Shown piece by piece: positions 54,457-63,225 of a stretch of DNA of 64,000 nt. How positions within the stretch are numbered: position 1 is the stretch's first letter; every line of letters begins with the position of its first letter. Made by a program: the position numbers and the translations under genes. The DNA is from Methylomonas subterranea. GTDB lineage: Bacteria; Pseudomonadota; Gammaproteobacteria; Methylococcales; Methylomonadaceae. The notes under the pieces are model-generated. The model saw only the letters and a program-made list of their open reading frames with translations, ran no database searches and was not told where the DNA came from. Location of the stretch: the NCBI RefSeq assembly GCF_024505185.1, contig NZ_JANIBJ010000010.1, positions 59,081 to 123,080 of the forward strand, given 5' to 3'.

Positions 54457-56064
54457 TTACTCCTTGGGCTTGCTGGGGCGGTAATCGCGAAAATCGATAT
54501 CCGGAAAAATATCGTCCATCACTTCCAACGCGGTCAGATAGCGCTCGTCTATGCGATTCTTGCGTATGCACTCATGCAGATAATTGAAGCGCGCCAAATG
54601 ATCGGTAAAGCGTTTCTTGGCATATTCGGCCGTGGTACCGGCCTTGAGGATAAAGGGCCAATCGGAAGCCTGCGCCAGCAATAGCGACCTCAAGGCCTGA
54701 TTCAAGGCCCGTTTTTGCAGTTCGCTGACCTTAAAGGCCGTCAGATCGCCGACCATTTTTTCCATTTCGTTGCCGGCCTGATGCAGCAGGGGATAAATCC
54801 AGTCGTTGGTCTCGTTCAGCCAAAAATCCGCGTAACCCTGGTCGCCCCAGGTCGACATGGCCGGCACGGCTTGCTGCCGCACCGGTTGGCCTTGCAGATA
54901 ATCACTACAGCTTACCGTTTGCAGGCCGCTATCTTCCCGGCCGGCCAAGCGCAGCAACTGCTCCAGCCACAAGGGGCCTTCATGCCACCAATGCCCGAAC
55001 AATTCCGCGTCGTAGGGCGCGACGATCATGGGCGGCTGGGTCATCGCCGGACTCAAGGCTTGAATTTGCCGCCGACGCTGATCGATAAAATCCTCGGCGT
55101 GCCGACGGACGGTCTCCAACGCCCTGTCCGGCTGGTAGACCGCCTTGACCGGCGCATCGCGCCCGGTAATCCGATAATATTTTATCCCGGTATTGATGCG
55201 GGTATCCCCGTCCAGGATGTAGGGCGCGATGTAATCCAAGGGCAGGTCGAAACCGATATCGCGGTAATATTCGCGGTAATTCGGGTCGCCTGGATAGCCT
55301 TGTTCGGCGCTCCAGACCTGCTGGGAACATGCAGGGTCGCGGCCGAAGGCCATCACCCCGTTCCCGCAGTCCAGCGGCGCATAGACGCCATCGCGCGGTG
55401 CCTGACTGGCATCCATGATGCCGTGGCTGTCGACAAAAAAGTAAGCCACGCCGGCATCCCGCAACAGCTCTTCCAGGCCCGGATAAAAACCGCATTCAGG
55501 CAACCAGAAGCCGGCGGGAGCGAAGCCGAAGCAAGCCTTGAAGCTATCGATGCCGACTTTAATCTGGGTTCGCACCGCCGCTTCGCTGACGTTCAGCAAG
55601 GGCAAAAAACCGTGGGTAGCCGCCGTGGTGATCAATTCCAGCCGGCCGCCACGGCTATGCTTGGCAAACGCCGCCAGCAAATCGCCCTGATAATGGTTTT
55701 GGTAACAATGCAAGGCCTCCAGATAAGCCCGCCGATAGCCCTTGGCTAATTCCTGTAGCGCCGGCTGGCCTTCGGTGCGCACCACCTCCTTCCCGGCCAA
55801 TTCCAGCAGTTTATACAGGTGCCTTAAGTAGCGCTCGCGCAGCAATTCATCCCGTAGCATGGTCATCAGCGGCGGCGACAACGACAAGGTCAGCCGGCAT
55901 TGCACGTCGTCCCGCTGCAAGCGGTCCAGCATGGCGATCAAAGGCAGGTAACACTCGGTGATGGCCTCAAACAACCAGTTTTCCTCAAAAAAACTGTCAT
56001 ATTCCGGATGATGCACGTAGGGAAGATGCGCATGCAGAACGATGCAGAGATAGCCTTTATTCAT
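54457..56064 (-). CDS. GH57 1,4-alpha-glucan branching enzyme
   Basis: 535 residues, with an intact GH57 N-terminal catalytic barrel: CIVLHAHLPYVHHPEYDSFF, catalytic Glu in FWLPECGFYPGLEELL, and Asp in VAPYDAELFGHWWHEGP, followed by the C-terminal DUF1957 helical domain. GH57 branching enzymes introduce alpha-1,6 branches and are an alternative to GlgB. It overlaps the DUF4912 gene by 8 bases and runs toward the CBM21-EEP gene. Confidence 0.9.
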   Translation of the reverse strand: MNKGYLCIVLHAHLPYVHHPEYDSFFEENWLFEAITECYLPLIAMLDRLQRDDVQCRLTLSLSPPLMTMLRDELLRERYLRHLYKLLELAGKEVVRTEGQPALQELAKGYRRAYLEALHCYQNHYQGDLLAAFAKHSRGGRLELITTAATHGFLPLLNVSEAAVRTQIKVGIDSFKACFGFAPAGFWLPECGFYPGLEELLRDAGVAYFFVDSHGIMDASQAPRDGVYAPLDCGNGVMAFGRDPACSQQVWSAEQGYPGDPNYREYYRDIGFDLPLDYIAPYILDGDTRINTGIKYYRITGRDAPVKAVYQPDRALETVRRHAEDFIDQRRRQIQALSPAMTQPPMIVAPYDAELFGHWWHEGPLWLEQLLRLAGREDSGLQTVSCSDYLQGQPVRQQAVPAMSTWGDQGYADFWLNETNDWIYPLLHQAGNEMEKMVGDLTAFKVSELQKRALNQALRSLLLAQASDWPFILKAGTTAEYAKKRFTDHLARFNYLHECIRKNRIDERYLTALEVMDDIFPDIDFRDYRPSKPKE

Positions 56065-56743
56065 CGTGAAAGTTCTTTCCTTGACCGGAGGCGGTTTTGC
56101 CGGCGGACGCCGCGTTATTCAAGGCCGGCATTATAAACGGAAGCATGGCGTCCGGCAGTTCCGCCCGCCGATCGGGCCTGACGGCATGCGGCGTCGAGGC
56201 CGTATTCGAATACACCCACGGCTTGAACTCCCCTTGCCCGGCCTTTTCGCCCAAGACGGCGCGGTAGCGCGCGTCGGCGCTAGTTGCCAACGCTTCCGGC
56301 AGCCAGACATCCCGTTGCCCATCCGCGCCGCTGACGCCGAGATCGAACCAAGCCGGTTCGGCATCCGCCCGCTCGAGCGGCTTCGAGGACGCTTTAGCAT
56401 CGGCATAAATGCGCAAGGTCATGGCGCCGGACTGGTCCGGCCGGTTCGGGCTGTCCGCCGACAAGCCTTTTGCGATATGCCAATAGACATGCAGGCGGCG
56501 CGGCGACACCGGCAGCAATACCAGTCTCGCCCGATGGCTGGCTTTATTCGGCGAGTACTCCCGGCTGATTTGCCGGCTGATTTCCAGCAATTCCCTTGGC
56601 GTGAAGCGACTGTTGGCCCTTGGCGCCACCCGGCTGGCAAACAGGCGCGGCGAGAAATCGCGGCTGATGTGTTGACCGATAATGCACATTTCCTGCCGTG
56701 ACAGCACGATAGGCGGACGAACGTCTGAGCTCGAAAAGGGCAT
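56057..56743 (-). CDS. DUF4912-domain protein
   Basis: 228 residues from ATG at 56743 (MPFSSSDVRPPIVLSRQ); the frame extends upstream without support. The DUF4912 signature RLVLLPVSPRRLHVYWHI is at about 100, preceded by a Ser/Arg-rich region (ISRDFSPRLFAS) and followed by DLGVSGADGQRDVWLPEAL. DUF4912 proteins often sit beside GH57 genes and are thought to help carbohydrate binding; function is not proven. It is the first gene of the GH57-EEP run, divergent from glgX. Confidence 0.78.
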   Translation of the reverse strand: MPFSSSDVRPPIVLSRQEMCIIGQHISRDFSPRLFASRVAPRANSRFTPRELLEISRQISREYSPNKASHRARLVLLPVSPRRLHVYWHIAKGLSADSPNRPDQSGAMTLRIYADAKASSKPLERADAEPAWFDLGVSGADGQRDVWLPEALATSADARYRAVLGEKAGQGEFKPWVYSNTASTPHAVRPDRRAELPDAMLPFIMPALNNAASAGKTASGQGKNFHDE

Positions 56744-56908
56744 TAGCGGCCTGAAAAGTTGATTCGATTCGATACGAGCCTGCAAAAACAACCGCAATTT
56801 AACGCAAACGCGGGCAGGAATAGGCTCAAACTCTACCTGTTGCCGATTATTTGCGCAAGATAAGGCCCGAATCGACCCCATTTGCAGTAGAATCACGAGC
56901 AACAAAAA

Positions 56909-59080
56909 ATGCGTTTATCCAATACCATGCATAAAAAGTACACTTTACGATCCGGCAGTCCGTATCCGCATGGCGCCCAATTCAGCGAGGACGGTGTCAA
57001 TTTTTCGATTTCCAGCCGCCATGCCACGCAAGTGGAATTATTGCTGTTTGCCCATCACAACAGCCCGGCCCCCTTCCAGTCCATCGTTTTGGACAAAAAC
57101 AAAAACCACACCTTCTTTTCCTGGCATGTGTTTGTGGAAAAACTGCCGGCCGGCACTTGGTACGGCTGGCGCATAGACGGCCCGTCGCTTACCCGCGAAT
57201 CCGGCCTGCGCTTCGACAAGGAAAAACTGCTGGTCGACCCTTGGGCGCGAGCGGTCAGCGATAAAATTTGGCAACGCGCCGCCGCCTGCCTGCCCGGCGA
57301 CAACAGCCATTGCGCCATGCGCGCGGCGGTGGTGGATGACCGCTATGACTGGGAAAACGATGTTCCACTGGCAATCCGTAGCGAAAAAGCCATCATTTAC
57401 GAATTGCACGTGGGCGGTTTTACCCGCCACCCGTCCGCCAAGGTCAAACACCCCGGCACTTTTGCCGGCCTGATCGAGAAAATCCCCTATTTGCAGGATT
57501 TGGGGATAACCCATGTCGAACTGCTACCCGTCATGGCTTTCGACGAGCAGGACGTGCCGCCGCACACCGCCGAACTACAACTGCACAATTATTGGGGATA
57601 CAGCACCCACAGCTTCTTCAGCCCGCACCCCGGCTACTGCGTCACCCCGCAGCAGGCCAGCCACATCCGCGAATTCCGCGATCTGGTCAAGGCCATGCAC
57701 AAGGCCGGCATCGGCGTCATCATGGACGTGGTGTTTAACCACACCTCGGAAGCCGGCGCCGAAGGCCCGGTCATCAATTTCAAGGGCATCACCGGCAACA
57801 GTTTCTATTTGACCGACAAGTTCGACAAACGCATTTTTCACGATTACACCGGCTGTGGCAACACCGTCAACGCCAACCATCCCCTGGTCAGCAACTTCAT
57901 CATCAGCTGCCTAGAATATTGGGTGCGTGAAATGCACGTCGACGGCTTCCGTTTCGATCTGGCCAGCGCGCTGGCGCGCGGAGAAGACGGCCAGGTCATG
58001 CAGGATCCGCCGGTGGTATGGGGCATAGAACTGTCGCAAAAGCTGGCCAAAACCAAATTGATCGCCGAAGCCTGGGACGCCTCCGGCCTGTATCAGGTTG
58101 GTAGCTTTCCCGGTTACCGCTGGGGCGAATGGAACGGCATGTATCGGGACGCCTTGCGGCGTTTTTTGCGCGGCGATCCCGGCGTTGCCAACGAAGTGGC
58201 CACCCGCATCTGCGGCAGCAGCGATTTGTACCAGCATCAGGGCCGGCTGCCCATCAGCGGCATCAATTTCATTACCTGCCACGACGGTTTTACCTTGAAC
58301 GACCTGTTCAGTTACAACCACAAGCATAATGCCGCCAACGGCGAACACAACCGGGACGGTTGCAACAACAACCTGAGTTACAACTGCGGTGCCGAAGGCC
58401 CCACCGCCAACGGCGCCATCAATGTACTCAGACGCAAGCAAGCCAAAAACGCCTTTGCCATTTTATTGCTCAGCCACGGCGTACCCATGCTGCTGGCCGG
58501 CGATGAATTTCTGCATAGCCAGCAAGGCAACAACAACTGTTATTGCCAGGACAACGAACTCAGCTGGCTGAACTGGGCGGACAGCAAGCAAAATGCCGAC
58601 GTGCTACGTTTTGTTAGGCAAATGATTCAGCTGCGCAAACGCCACCCTTCCCTGATGCGGCGCAATTTCCTGACCGGCGGCATCCTGGAGCACCGGGGCA
58701 TGGCGGATATCACCTGGCACGGCATAACCCCTGACCAACCGCCGGCCTGGAACAATTCGGACAACCGTTTTCTGGCTTTCACGCTGGCCGGCCTCGAGGA
58801 AGGCGACGCGGATTTGCACGTGGTGATGAACATGTCCGACGACAAATTCGATCTGCACTTGCCCAGCGTGCCGGATAGGACCTGGTGTCTGGCGGTGGAT
58901 ACCTCCCTAAAGTCACCGCACGACATCATCCCTCCCGAGCAGCAAAAGCCGCTGAAAAAGCCGCTTTATCCGATGGACAGCCGCTCGGTGGTGGTATTTG
59001 AAAATGTCGAAAACGACATGCTCGGCAACGCCGCGCCGGGCTTCTTCAGCAAACTGGCTCACATGCGGATATTCGATTAA
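56909..59080 (+). CDS. glgX: Glycogen debranching enzyme GlgX
   Basis: 723 residues. CBM48 N-terminal domain (about 8-100, GSPYPHGAQFSEDGVNFSIS), then GH13 barrel: ELHVGGFT, MDVVFNHTSE, nucleophile Asp in DGFRFDLASALAR, acid Glu in LIAEAWDASGLYQVG, and Asp in FITCHDGFTLNDL, with the typical GNNNCYCQDNELSWLNW block near 545. Cleaves alpha-1,6 branches of glycogen limit dextrins. It starts 166 bases from the divergent DUF4912 gene. Confidence 0.95.
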   Translation: MRLSNTMHKKYTLRSGSPYPHGAQFSEDGVNFSISSRHATQVELLLFAHHNSPAPFQSIVLDKNKNHTFFSWHVFVEKLPAGTWYGWRIDGPSLTRESGLRFDKEKLLVDPWARAVSDKIWQRAAACLPGDNSHCAMRAAVVDDRYDWENDVPLAIRSEKAIIYELHVGGFTRHPSAKVKHPGTFAGLIEKIPYLQDLGITHVELLPVMAFDEQDVPPHTAELQLHNYWGYSTHSFFSPHPGYCVTPQQASHIREFRDLVKAMHKAGIGVIMDVVFNHTSEAGAEGPVINFKGITGNSFYLTDKFDKRIFHDYTGCGNTVNANHPLVSNFIISCLEYWVREMHVDGFRFDLASALARGEDGQVMQDPPVVWGIELSQKLAKTKLIAEAWDASGLYQVGSFPGYRWGEWNGMYRDALRRFLRGDPGVANEVATRICGSSDLYQHQGRLPISGINFITCHDGFTLNDLFSYNHKHNAANGEHNRDGCNNNLSYNCGAEGPTANGAINVLRRKQAKNAFAILLLSHGVPMLLAGDEFLHSQQGNNNCYCQDNELSWLNWADSKQNADVLRFVRQMIQLRKRHPSLMRRNFLTGGILEHRGMADITWHGITPDQPPAWNNSDNRFLAFTLAGLEEGDADLHVVMNMSDDKFDLHLPSVPDRTWCLAVDTSLKSPHDIIPPEQQKPLKKPLYPMDSRSVVVFENVENDMLGNAAPGFFSKLAHMRIFD

Positions 59081-59153
59081 CCGACGAAGAAGACTTTAGT
59101 CATAACATAAATGGCCGCCCGGAATCGATGCGGTTTTCGCGACAGATGCGCAC

Positions 59154-59381
59154 TCATTGTAGCCCAATGGTATGCGATGCATACCCGCAAGGCTGATCAG
59201 GCGCTGGTGTTGCCAAGGCAATGAGGCGGTTGTTGAGATAGATGTATTCTTTTTGCGGACTGCCATTGACGCCGGTTTCGGCGATCAGTTGCCCAACTTG
59301 ATTGTAGTGGGAGTGCGTCGTAGCGGTTGGCGTGGTCTTTTTTACCCGTTCGCCGAAGGCGTTGTAGGTGTATTCAGCCAC
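59154..59381 (-). pseudogene. Rhs/YD-repeat fragment
   Basis: 75 residues with a YD-repeat core (AEYTYNAFGERVKKTTPTAT, HYNQVGQLIAETGVNG, KEYIYLNNRLIAL) cut downstream and shifted in frame upstream of 59382, where YNERNRLSAV continues in another frame. It is a leftover of an Rhs protein, interrupted by a MITE at 59430. Confidence 0.7.
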
Positions 59382-59429
59382 ATTGCTGCCGCTGTTGCCT
59401 TACGGCACTCAGTCGGTTACGCTCGTTGT

Positions 59430-59503
59430 AACGCGATAAGGTGCGCCGCAGACTGCATAGCTCGGCACATCCTATCGGCGCTATCGGCGCACCTTATCGC
59501 GTT
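59430..59503. repeat. AACGCG MITE, internally deleted copy (74 bp)
   Basis: AACGCGATAAGGTGCGC and its exact complement form the ends. The interior matches both ends of the 117-bp copies (read in the opposite orientation) but lacks the middle. Confidence 0.85.
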
Positions 59504-59714
59504 GATCAAATTTCAACCGGTACGGTTGGTCAATTTTCGCCCGGCGCCAACAAACAAGTTGATTTTAAATCCGGGGCAGACGCGAAGGCAGGCCAAGAGA
59601 GACAAGTTCGCGACGCCGCAGGCCGAAAAGCCGGAGCCCGCCGCCACGCAGGCGGCGGACAAGGCTAAGGGACTCGTCTGGAATCCGAACTGTAATAAGG
59701 AAGATTTGATTTGA
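59504..59714 (+). pseudogene. 3' fragment of an unknown gene
   Basis: A frame running out of the MITE ends at TGA 59712 and encodes an Ala/Lys/Pro-rich tail (PQAEKPEPAATQAADKAKGL, VWNPNCNKEDLI). The gene's 5' part is missing. It is followed by a GGCGGAACC hairpin (59766-59790) also found after the next fragment. Confidence 0.35.
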
Positions 59715-59765
59715 AGCCAGCACTGCCGAGGGTTGATCTCGGCGGCTTTGGGTTTTAAACAATTT

Positions 59766-59790
59766 GGCGGAACCTGTGAGCGGTTCCGCC
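59766..59790. terminator. GGCGGAACC hairpin, copy 1
   Basis: GGCGGAACC and GGTTCCGCC form a 9-bp stem with a 7-base loop. Only a weak T-rich stretch (TGGTGTGTCT) follows. The same hairpin with a proper T-run recurs at 60070. Confidence 0.5.
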
Positions 59791-59810
59791 TGGTGTGTCT
59801 AAAGCCATAA

Positions 59811-59883
59811 TACGCGACCGATGCGCCTCCTTGCGTCGGCAGCATCCTATAGGTTGTCAGGATTCAGCGCACCTTATCGCGTT
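59811..59883. repeat. AACGCG MITE, truncated copy (right half)
   Basis: Has the interior GCGCCTCCTTGCGTCGGC and ends with GCGCACCTTATCGCGTT, but the left inverted end is absent. Confidence 0.65.
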
Positions 59884-60058
59884 GATAAAAAAAGAATCGT
59901 TACAGCGTGACATTGAGGCGATGGAGCGGGAAAAACAACAGCGCTTGGAACAAGACGCGGCAGCAACCGATCAAGGGCCTTCGGCGGCTGATAGCCCTGT
60001 AGGCAAGGTTAAAACCTTGACGGTGAATAAAGGATTTGGGCAATCCATGCGCATGTAG
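59884..60058 (+). pseudogene. 3' fragment of an unknown gene with charged tail
   Basis: From the MITE end the frame encodes KKESLQRDIEAMEREKQQRL, then EQDAAATDQGPSAADSPVGK, ending GFGQSMRM at TAG 60056. It looks like the coiled-coil and linker end of a larger protein, 5' part lost. Confidence 0.4.
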
Positions 60059-60069
60059 GGCTAGCAGTC

Positions 60070-60098
60070 GGCGGAACCTTTGGCCGGTTCCGCCTTTT
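60070..60098 (+). terminator. Rho-independent terminator
   Basis: GGCGGAACC-TTTGGCC-GGTTCCGCC followed directly by TTTTA. Lies 12 bases after the stop of the plus-strand fragment. Confidence 0.75.
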
Positions 60099-60125
60099 AC
60101 GCTGGCAATGCCAAATCACAGGAAC

Positions 60126-60656
60126 TTATTGCCGCTTTTCTTTTTTATAACCTACAAAACCAGTTGTACGCCAATCGGCCAAATCACCCACTTTATTAAG
60201 ATATTCTTTAATTTGAGTGTTATTGCCCTGATCTAATAAAGCAATCATTCGAACATTGAGGGGGGCACACGTTTTTGACTCATATAATCCAAAACCAAAA
60301 TCAAGGCTATTTAAAACTTCTTTATCAAGTTGCCCAATTACTGATTTATTAAAATAGATTACACCATCTTTATTAATAAAATATGCCCCATCTTTTGCCT
60401 TTACTCGCATTCTAATATTTTCAAACCAATCTTCTTTTGCAGGCTTTGAATTAAGTATAAGCTGAGAAAAATCGTCCTTATACATCAAAAAACCATCTGG
60501 TTTATTTTTTAAGTCTTTGATCTTAACTGGTAAATACGTGTCGTCACCAAAGAAGAAAAAGTAAACCTTCAACATATCACTACGATTACAAGCCAATGTG
60601 CTTCCAGATATGCTTAGCAAAGTAACAAATAAAATTAATGACTTAAATATTATCAT
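60126..60656 (-). CDS. Candidate periplasmic immunity protein for the metallopeptidase Rhs toxin
   Basis: 176 residues, low GC. Signal peptide (LILFVTLLSISGSTLA) and a mature domain with two or three Cys (CNRSDM, TCAPLNVRMIALLD). Its ATG shares one base with the TGA of the toxin ORF (TGATG), the usual toxin-immunity pairing. The family is not recognised; the role is inferred from position, signal peptide and composition. Confidence 0.6.
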   Translation of the reverse strand: MIIFKSLILFVTLLSISGSTLACNRSDMLKVYFFFFGDDTYLPVKIKDLKNKPDGFLMYKDDFSQLILNSKPAKEDWFENIRMRVKAKDGAYFINKDGVIYFNKSVIGQLDKEVLNSLDFGFGLYESKTCAPLNVRMIALLDQGNNTQIKEYLNKVGDLADWRTTGFVGYKKEKRQ

Positions 60657-61335
60657 CAGTATTTTGTCCTGCTTGGCAAGCCAAGCTCTTGCCTAATTGG
60701 GTTTTTATTGGCATTAACATTGTTCATTCTATTTGGCCCATCATCTTCAATGCCCGTTGCCGCATGACCTATCTCATGCCCTAAAATTGATTCCGTAGGG
60801 GCTGGCTGAGAGCCTTCGGTTGTATTCACCCTTGGGTGATATGTAGGATCAACTGTAATAGTTTTACTTACTTCATGATAAAAAGTTTTATCGGGTTTGA
60901 ATCCAGGAATTTTGTAAGGAAACTTATTAGTAATGAGATAAGTGTCAGGTGAATTTTCTAAAGTTTCACACAGTTGACGACCTTTCTCAGTTGTCTTTAT
61001 TTTATTGTAGGCATTCTGTAGGGATTGAACAGCTTTATCAGGGCCATCAAAATCAACAACTAGCCCGGATGGATCAGTCCACCGCAAAGGGTTGTTGTAG
61101 GCGTAGGCATAAGTATTAACGCCCCCACTCAACCCAATCGGGTCGCTTTGGAGATACCGCCCAATCCCCGGATCGTAATACCGCTGCATATTGTAATGCC
61201 AGCCGCTTTCCCAGTCATAGTATTGGCCGGGCAGACGCAGGTTTTGTACCGTGCCGGCATGGGTAACCGAGGCTTTGCCGAAGGGGTCGTAGTCGACGGC
61301 CCAGATTATTTGCCCCTGTTGATTCGTCAGTTTCA
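60656..61335 (-). CDS. Rhs C-terminal fragment with M91-like metallopeptidase toxin domain
   Basis: The frame leaves a MITE at 61335 and encodes about 226 residues. Rhs core: [40 protein letters not shown] and the boundary NNPLRWTDPSGL. After that the variable C-terminal domain ends with LGHEIGHAATG, an HExxH zinc-peptidase motif, and NPIRQELGLPSRTKY. The HE-x-GH pattern resembles the M91/NleD-like effectors found as Rhs tips. The N-terminal Rhs shell is missing, so this is an orphan cassette that becomes a toxin only if recombined onto a full Rhs. Confidence 0.75.
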
Positions 61336-61451
61336 ACGCGATAAGGTGCGCCGATAGGATGTGCCGACGTAAGGAGGCGCATCTGTCGCGACCGTTGCGC
61401 CTCGCATAGCTCGGCACAACCTATGCAGTCTGCTGCGCACCTTATCGCGTT
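61335..61451. repeat. AACGCG MITE, full-length copy (117 bp)
   Basis: 17-bp perfect terminal inverted repeats AACGCGATAAGGTGCGC. It is base-for-base identical to the copy at 62556-62672. The interior has a further palindrome around GGAGGCGCATC and a TCGGCACAACCTAT arm. Confidence 0.9.
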
Positions 61452-61542
61452 TATCATCAAGGTATATCGCGTTCCGCGCATTCCCCCGCGACGTCACGTG
61501 ATATAACCCGCCCGCTAATTCTAATCTGAGTGGTCTAGCCAT
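61452..61542 (-). pseudogene. RAYT transposase 5' stump next to the MITE
   Basis: ATG at 61542 opens MARPLRLELAGGLYHVTSRG then NARNAIYLDDK, the N-terminus of another Y1/REP-associated transposase, cut at the MITE after 30 residues. It is a different RAYT from the two full-length ones in the window. Confidence 0.7.
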
Positions 61543-61634
61543 GGCTGTTAGGATAGGCCATATTTGCTTGATTGCAAGACCTGACCCCAATGTCTTCTCC
61601 AATGTCCTTCATGACCCCAATGTCCTTGAATTGA

Positions 61635-61991
61635 TCAACGTATTTTCTTGAAATATGCCGGTTCATACCAGCCATTTACATGAACTATATAATAAATATC
61701 CGTTGGTTTGGATGTGGGCGGACAACAATCTTGCCGACCCATTTCCAACATTTGCCAACCCCACCAATGATAAATCAGCCAATTTTGAAAACCTTTAACG
61801 GACAAATTCTCTTGTGGCGGCCCTATCTTTTGATAAATATCACCAAAATTCATATTAGAAAAATCTGATGACCAAGCTTCAGGAATTTGTTGACCATAGT
61901 TAACCACAATTACTTTTTTGTATGCTAAAGCCGATGCCATCACGAACATGGCAACACAGACAGCTATTATTAAAATTTTCTTAACATTCAT
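61635..61991 (-). CDS. Candidate immunity protein for the Cys/His-peptidase Rhs toxin
   Basis: 118 residues from ATG at 61991. N-terminal signal or membrane anchor (ILIIAVCVAMFVMASALA) directs it to the periplasm. The mature part is small with a Cys-Cys pair (GRQDCCPPTS) and aromatic-rich segments (WLIYHWWGWQMLEMG). It starts 28 bases after the toxin stop. Periplasmic location fits a cell-wall-amidase-type toxin. Confidence 0.6.
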   Translation of the reverse strand: MNVKKILIIAVCVAMFVMASALAYKKVIVVNYGQQIPEAWSSDFSNMNFGDIYQKIGPPQENLSVKGFQNWLIYHWWGWQMLEMGRQDCCPPTSKPTDIYYIVHVNGWYEPAYFKKIR

Positions 61992-62019
61992 AATGTATGG
62001 TTTCAGCTGTTTTAAATAT

Positions 62020-62555
62020 TTATTGCCCAATTCTTCGACAGTCACAATGCCTATAAACAGGTGTACCTTGAGGCTCCAGCGATGTATCCCAAGGCCATCC
62101 GGTGATATGTGAACCATCTCTCCCGGCACCAATTGATGTTTTTCCGGGTTCAACTACGATAGCGACATGCCCTGAAGCATTGCTATAGGGATAAGCAATT
62201 GCCACAGCATCACCGGGTTGTGGATTGTCAGTGACAGGAAAATGAGGAATGTAAGCATTTGGGTCTCCCCACGTACCCGCACTAATTGGGCCACCCAAAC
62301 CGCTCCAACGTTTAGGTACTACATCTGTATTTTTCAGAGCATTATCAAGAAAAAGATTACATTTGTTTTTGCCGGGACCAGGGCCGTAATTGCCGTTAAA
62401 GCCATATCCTGAATCATTATTTAAATTAAGCGCATCCTCTAAAATCTGGGTGCAGTCACACAAACCTAAGGGATCAATATGGGTAAGAGGATTATTCCGC
62501 ACATAGGTGTAAGTATTAATCCCCCCACTCAACCCAATCGGATCGCTTTGAAGAT
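62020..62555 (-). CDS. Rhs C-terminal fragment with CHAP-like Cys/His peptidase toxin
   Basis: About 178 residues from the MITE border. It begins in the Rhs signature [20 protein letters not shown], the boundary [11 protein letters not shown], and a toxin domain with [17 protein letters not shown] (Cys with a preceding Lys-Asn), [20 protein letters not shown] (His) and [10 protein letters not shown]. The Cys...His arrangement is that of CHAP/NlpC-P60-like amidases that cleave peptidoglycan. The N-terminal Rhs part is replaced by the MITE. Confidence 0.75.
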
Positions 62556-62672
62556 AACGCGATAAGGTGCGCCGATAGGATGTGCCGACGTAAGGAGGCG
62601 CATCTGTCGCGACCGTTGCGCCTCGCATAGCTCGGCACAACCTATGCAGTCTGCTGCGCACCTTATCGCGTT
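62556..62672. repeat. AACGCG MITE, second full-length copy (117 bp)
   Basis: Identical to 61335-61451 at every base, same orientation. It abuts an Rhs fragment on one side and a RAYT 5' stump on the other, as does the first copy. Confidence 0.9.
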
Positions 62673-62698
62673 AATTCTAATCTGAGTGGTCTTGCCAT
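62673..62698 (-). pseudogene. Second RAYT transposase 5' stump
   Basis: ATG at 62698 followed by MARPLRLEL and then the MITE end. The same start and the same upstream sequence (GCAAGACCTGACCCC) as in the stump at 61542, but cut at a different point. Confidence 0.65.
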
Positions 62699-62775
62699 GG
62701 GTGTTAGGATAGATCATGTTTGCTTGATTGCAAGACCTGACCCCGTAGCCCATTTGACCCCATAGCCCATTTAAA

Positions 62776-62816
62776 ACATAGGTGTAAGTATTAACGCCCC
62801 CGCATCACCATATGGG
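62776..62816. other. Short remnant of Rhs core sequence
   Basis: On the minus strand about 30 bases encode GGVNTYTYV, the Rhs core just before the variable tip, with no tip attached. It marks another lost cassette. Confidence 0.45.
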
Positions 62817-63224
62817 TTACGAGTTCTTAGACCAAAGCTCCCGTAATATAAATTTATCAAGCCAGGAAAGCACAAACAATAATATGGATATAAGCCATAG
62901 TCCAACGAGAATATATTCAAAGACTGTGGCAGCAAAAAGCCAATCAATAAAACTTACTTTAGAGACATAGCCTCTATCCAAATAGAACTTAATTGTTAAT
63001 GCTGAATAGCCGACTATAGACCCACAAATTGGCGAAAGAAATGACCAATAAAATATATGCCAAAGGTTATGTCTTCTAAACATCAATCCAGAAAAAACTA
63101 TAACAATAAATGTCCCCGCTAGATAAATATTCTGATAATTACCCAGCCTTCTTGGTAAGACATCTATATAAAAATAGGTATAGATCGATATGGCTATCAA
63201 ACTAATTACTAAGGACCGTATCAT
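62817..63224 (-). CDS. Candidate membrane immunity protein for the third Rhs toxin
   Basis: 135 residues from ATG at 63224, one base after the toxin stop region. Four transmembrane helices (VISLIAISIYTYFYIDV, IYLAGTFIVIVFSGLMF, FYWSFLSPICGSIVGYSALT, VFEYILVGLWLISILLFVLSW). Low GC. Inner-membrane immunity proteins often protect against pore-forming or periplasmic toxins. No family recognised. Confidence 0.6.
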   Translation of the reverse strand: MIRSLVISLIAISIYTYFYIDVLPRRLGNYQNIYLAGTFIVIVFSGLMFRRHNLWHIFYWSFLSPICGSIVGYSALTIKFYLDRGYVSKVSFIDWLFAATVFEYILVGLWLISILLFVLSWLDKFILRELWSKNS

Positions 63225-63225
63225 A

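Noticed and set aside
62020..62661. Extended start of the CHAP-toxin frame reading through the MITE ([12 protein letters not shown])
   Set aside because: The same peptide appears upstream of the other MITE copy, so it is MITE-encoded and not part of the toxin.
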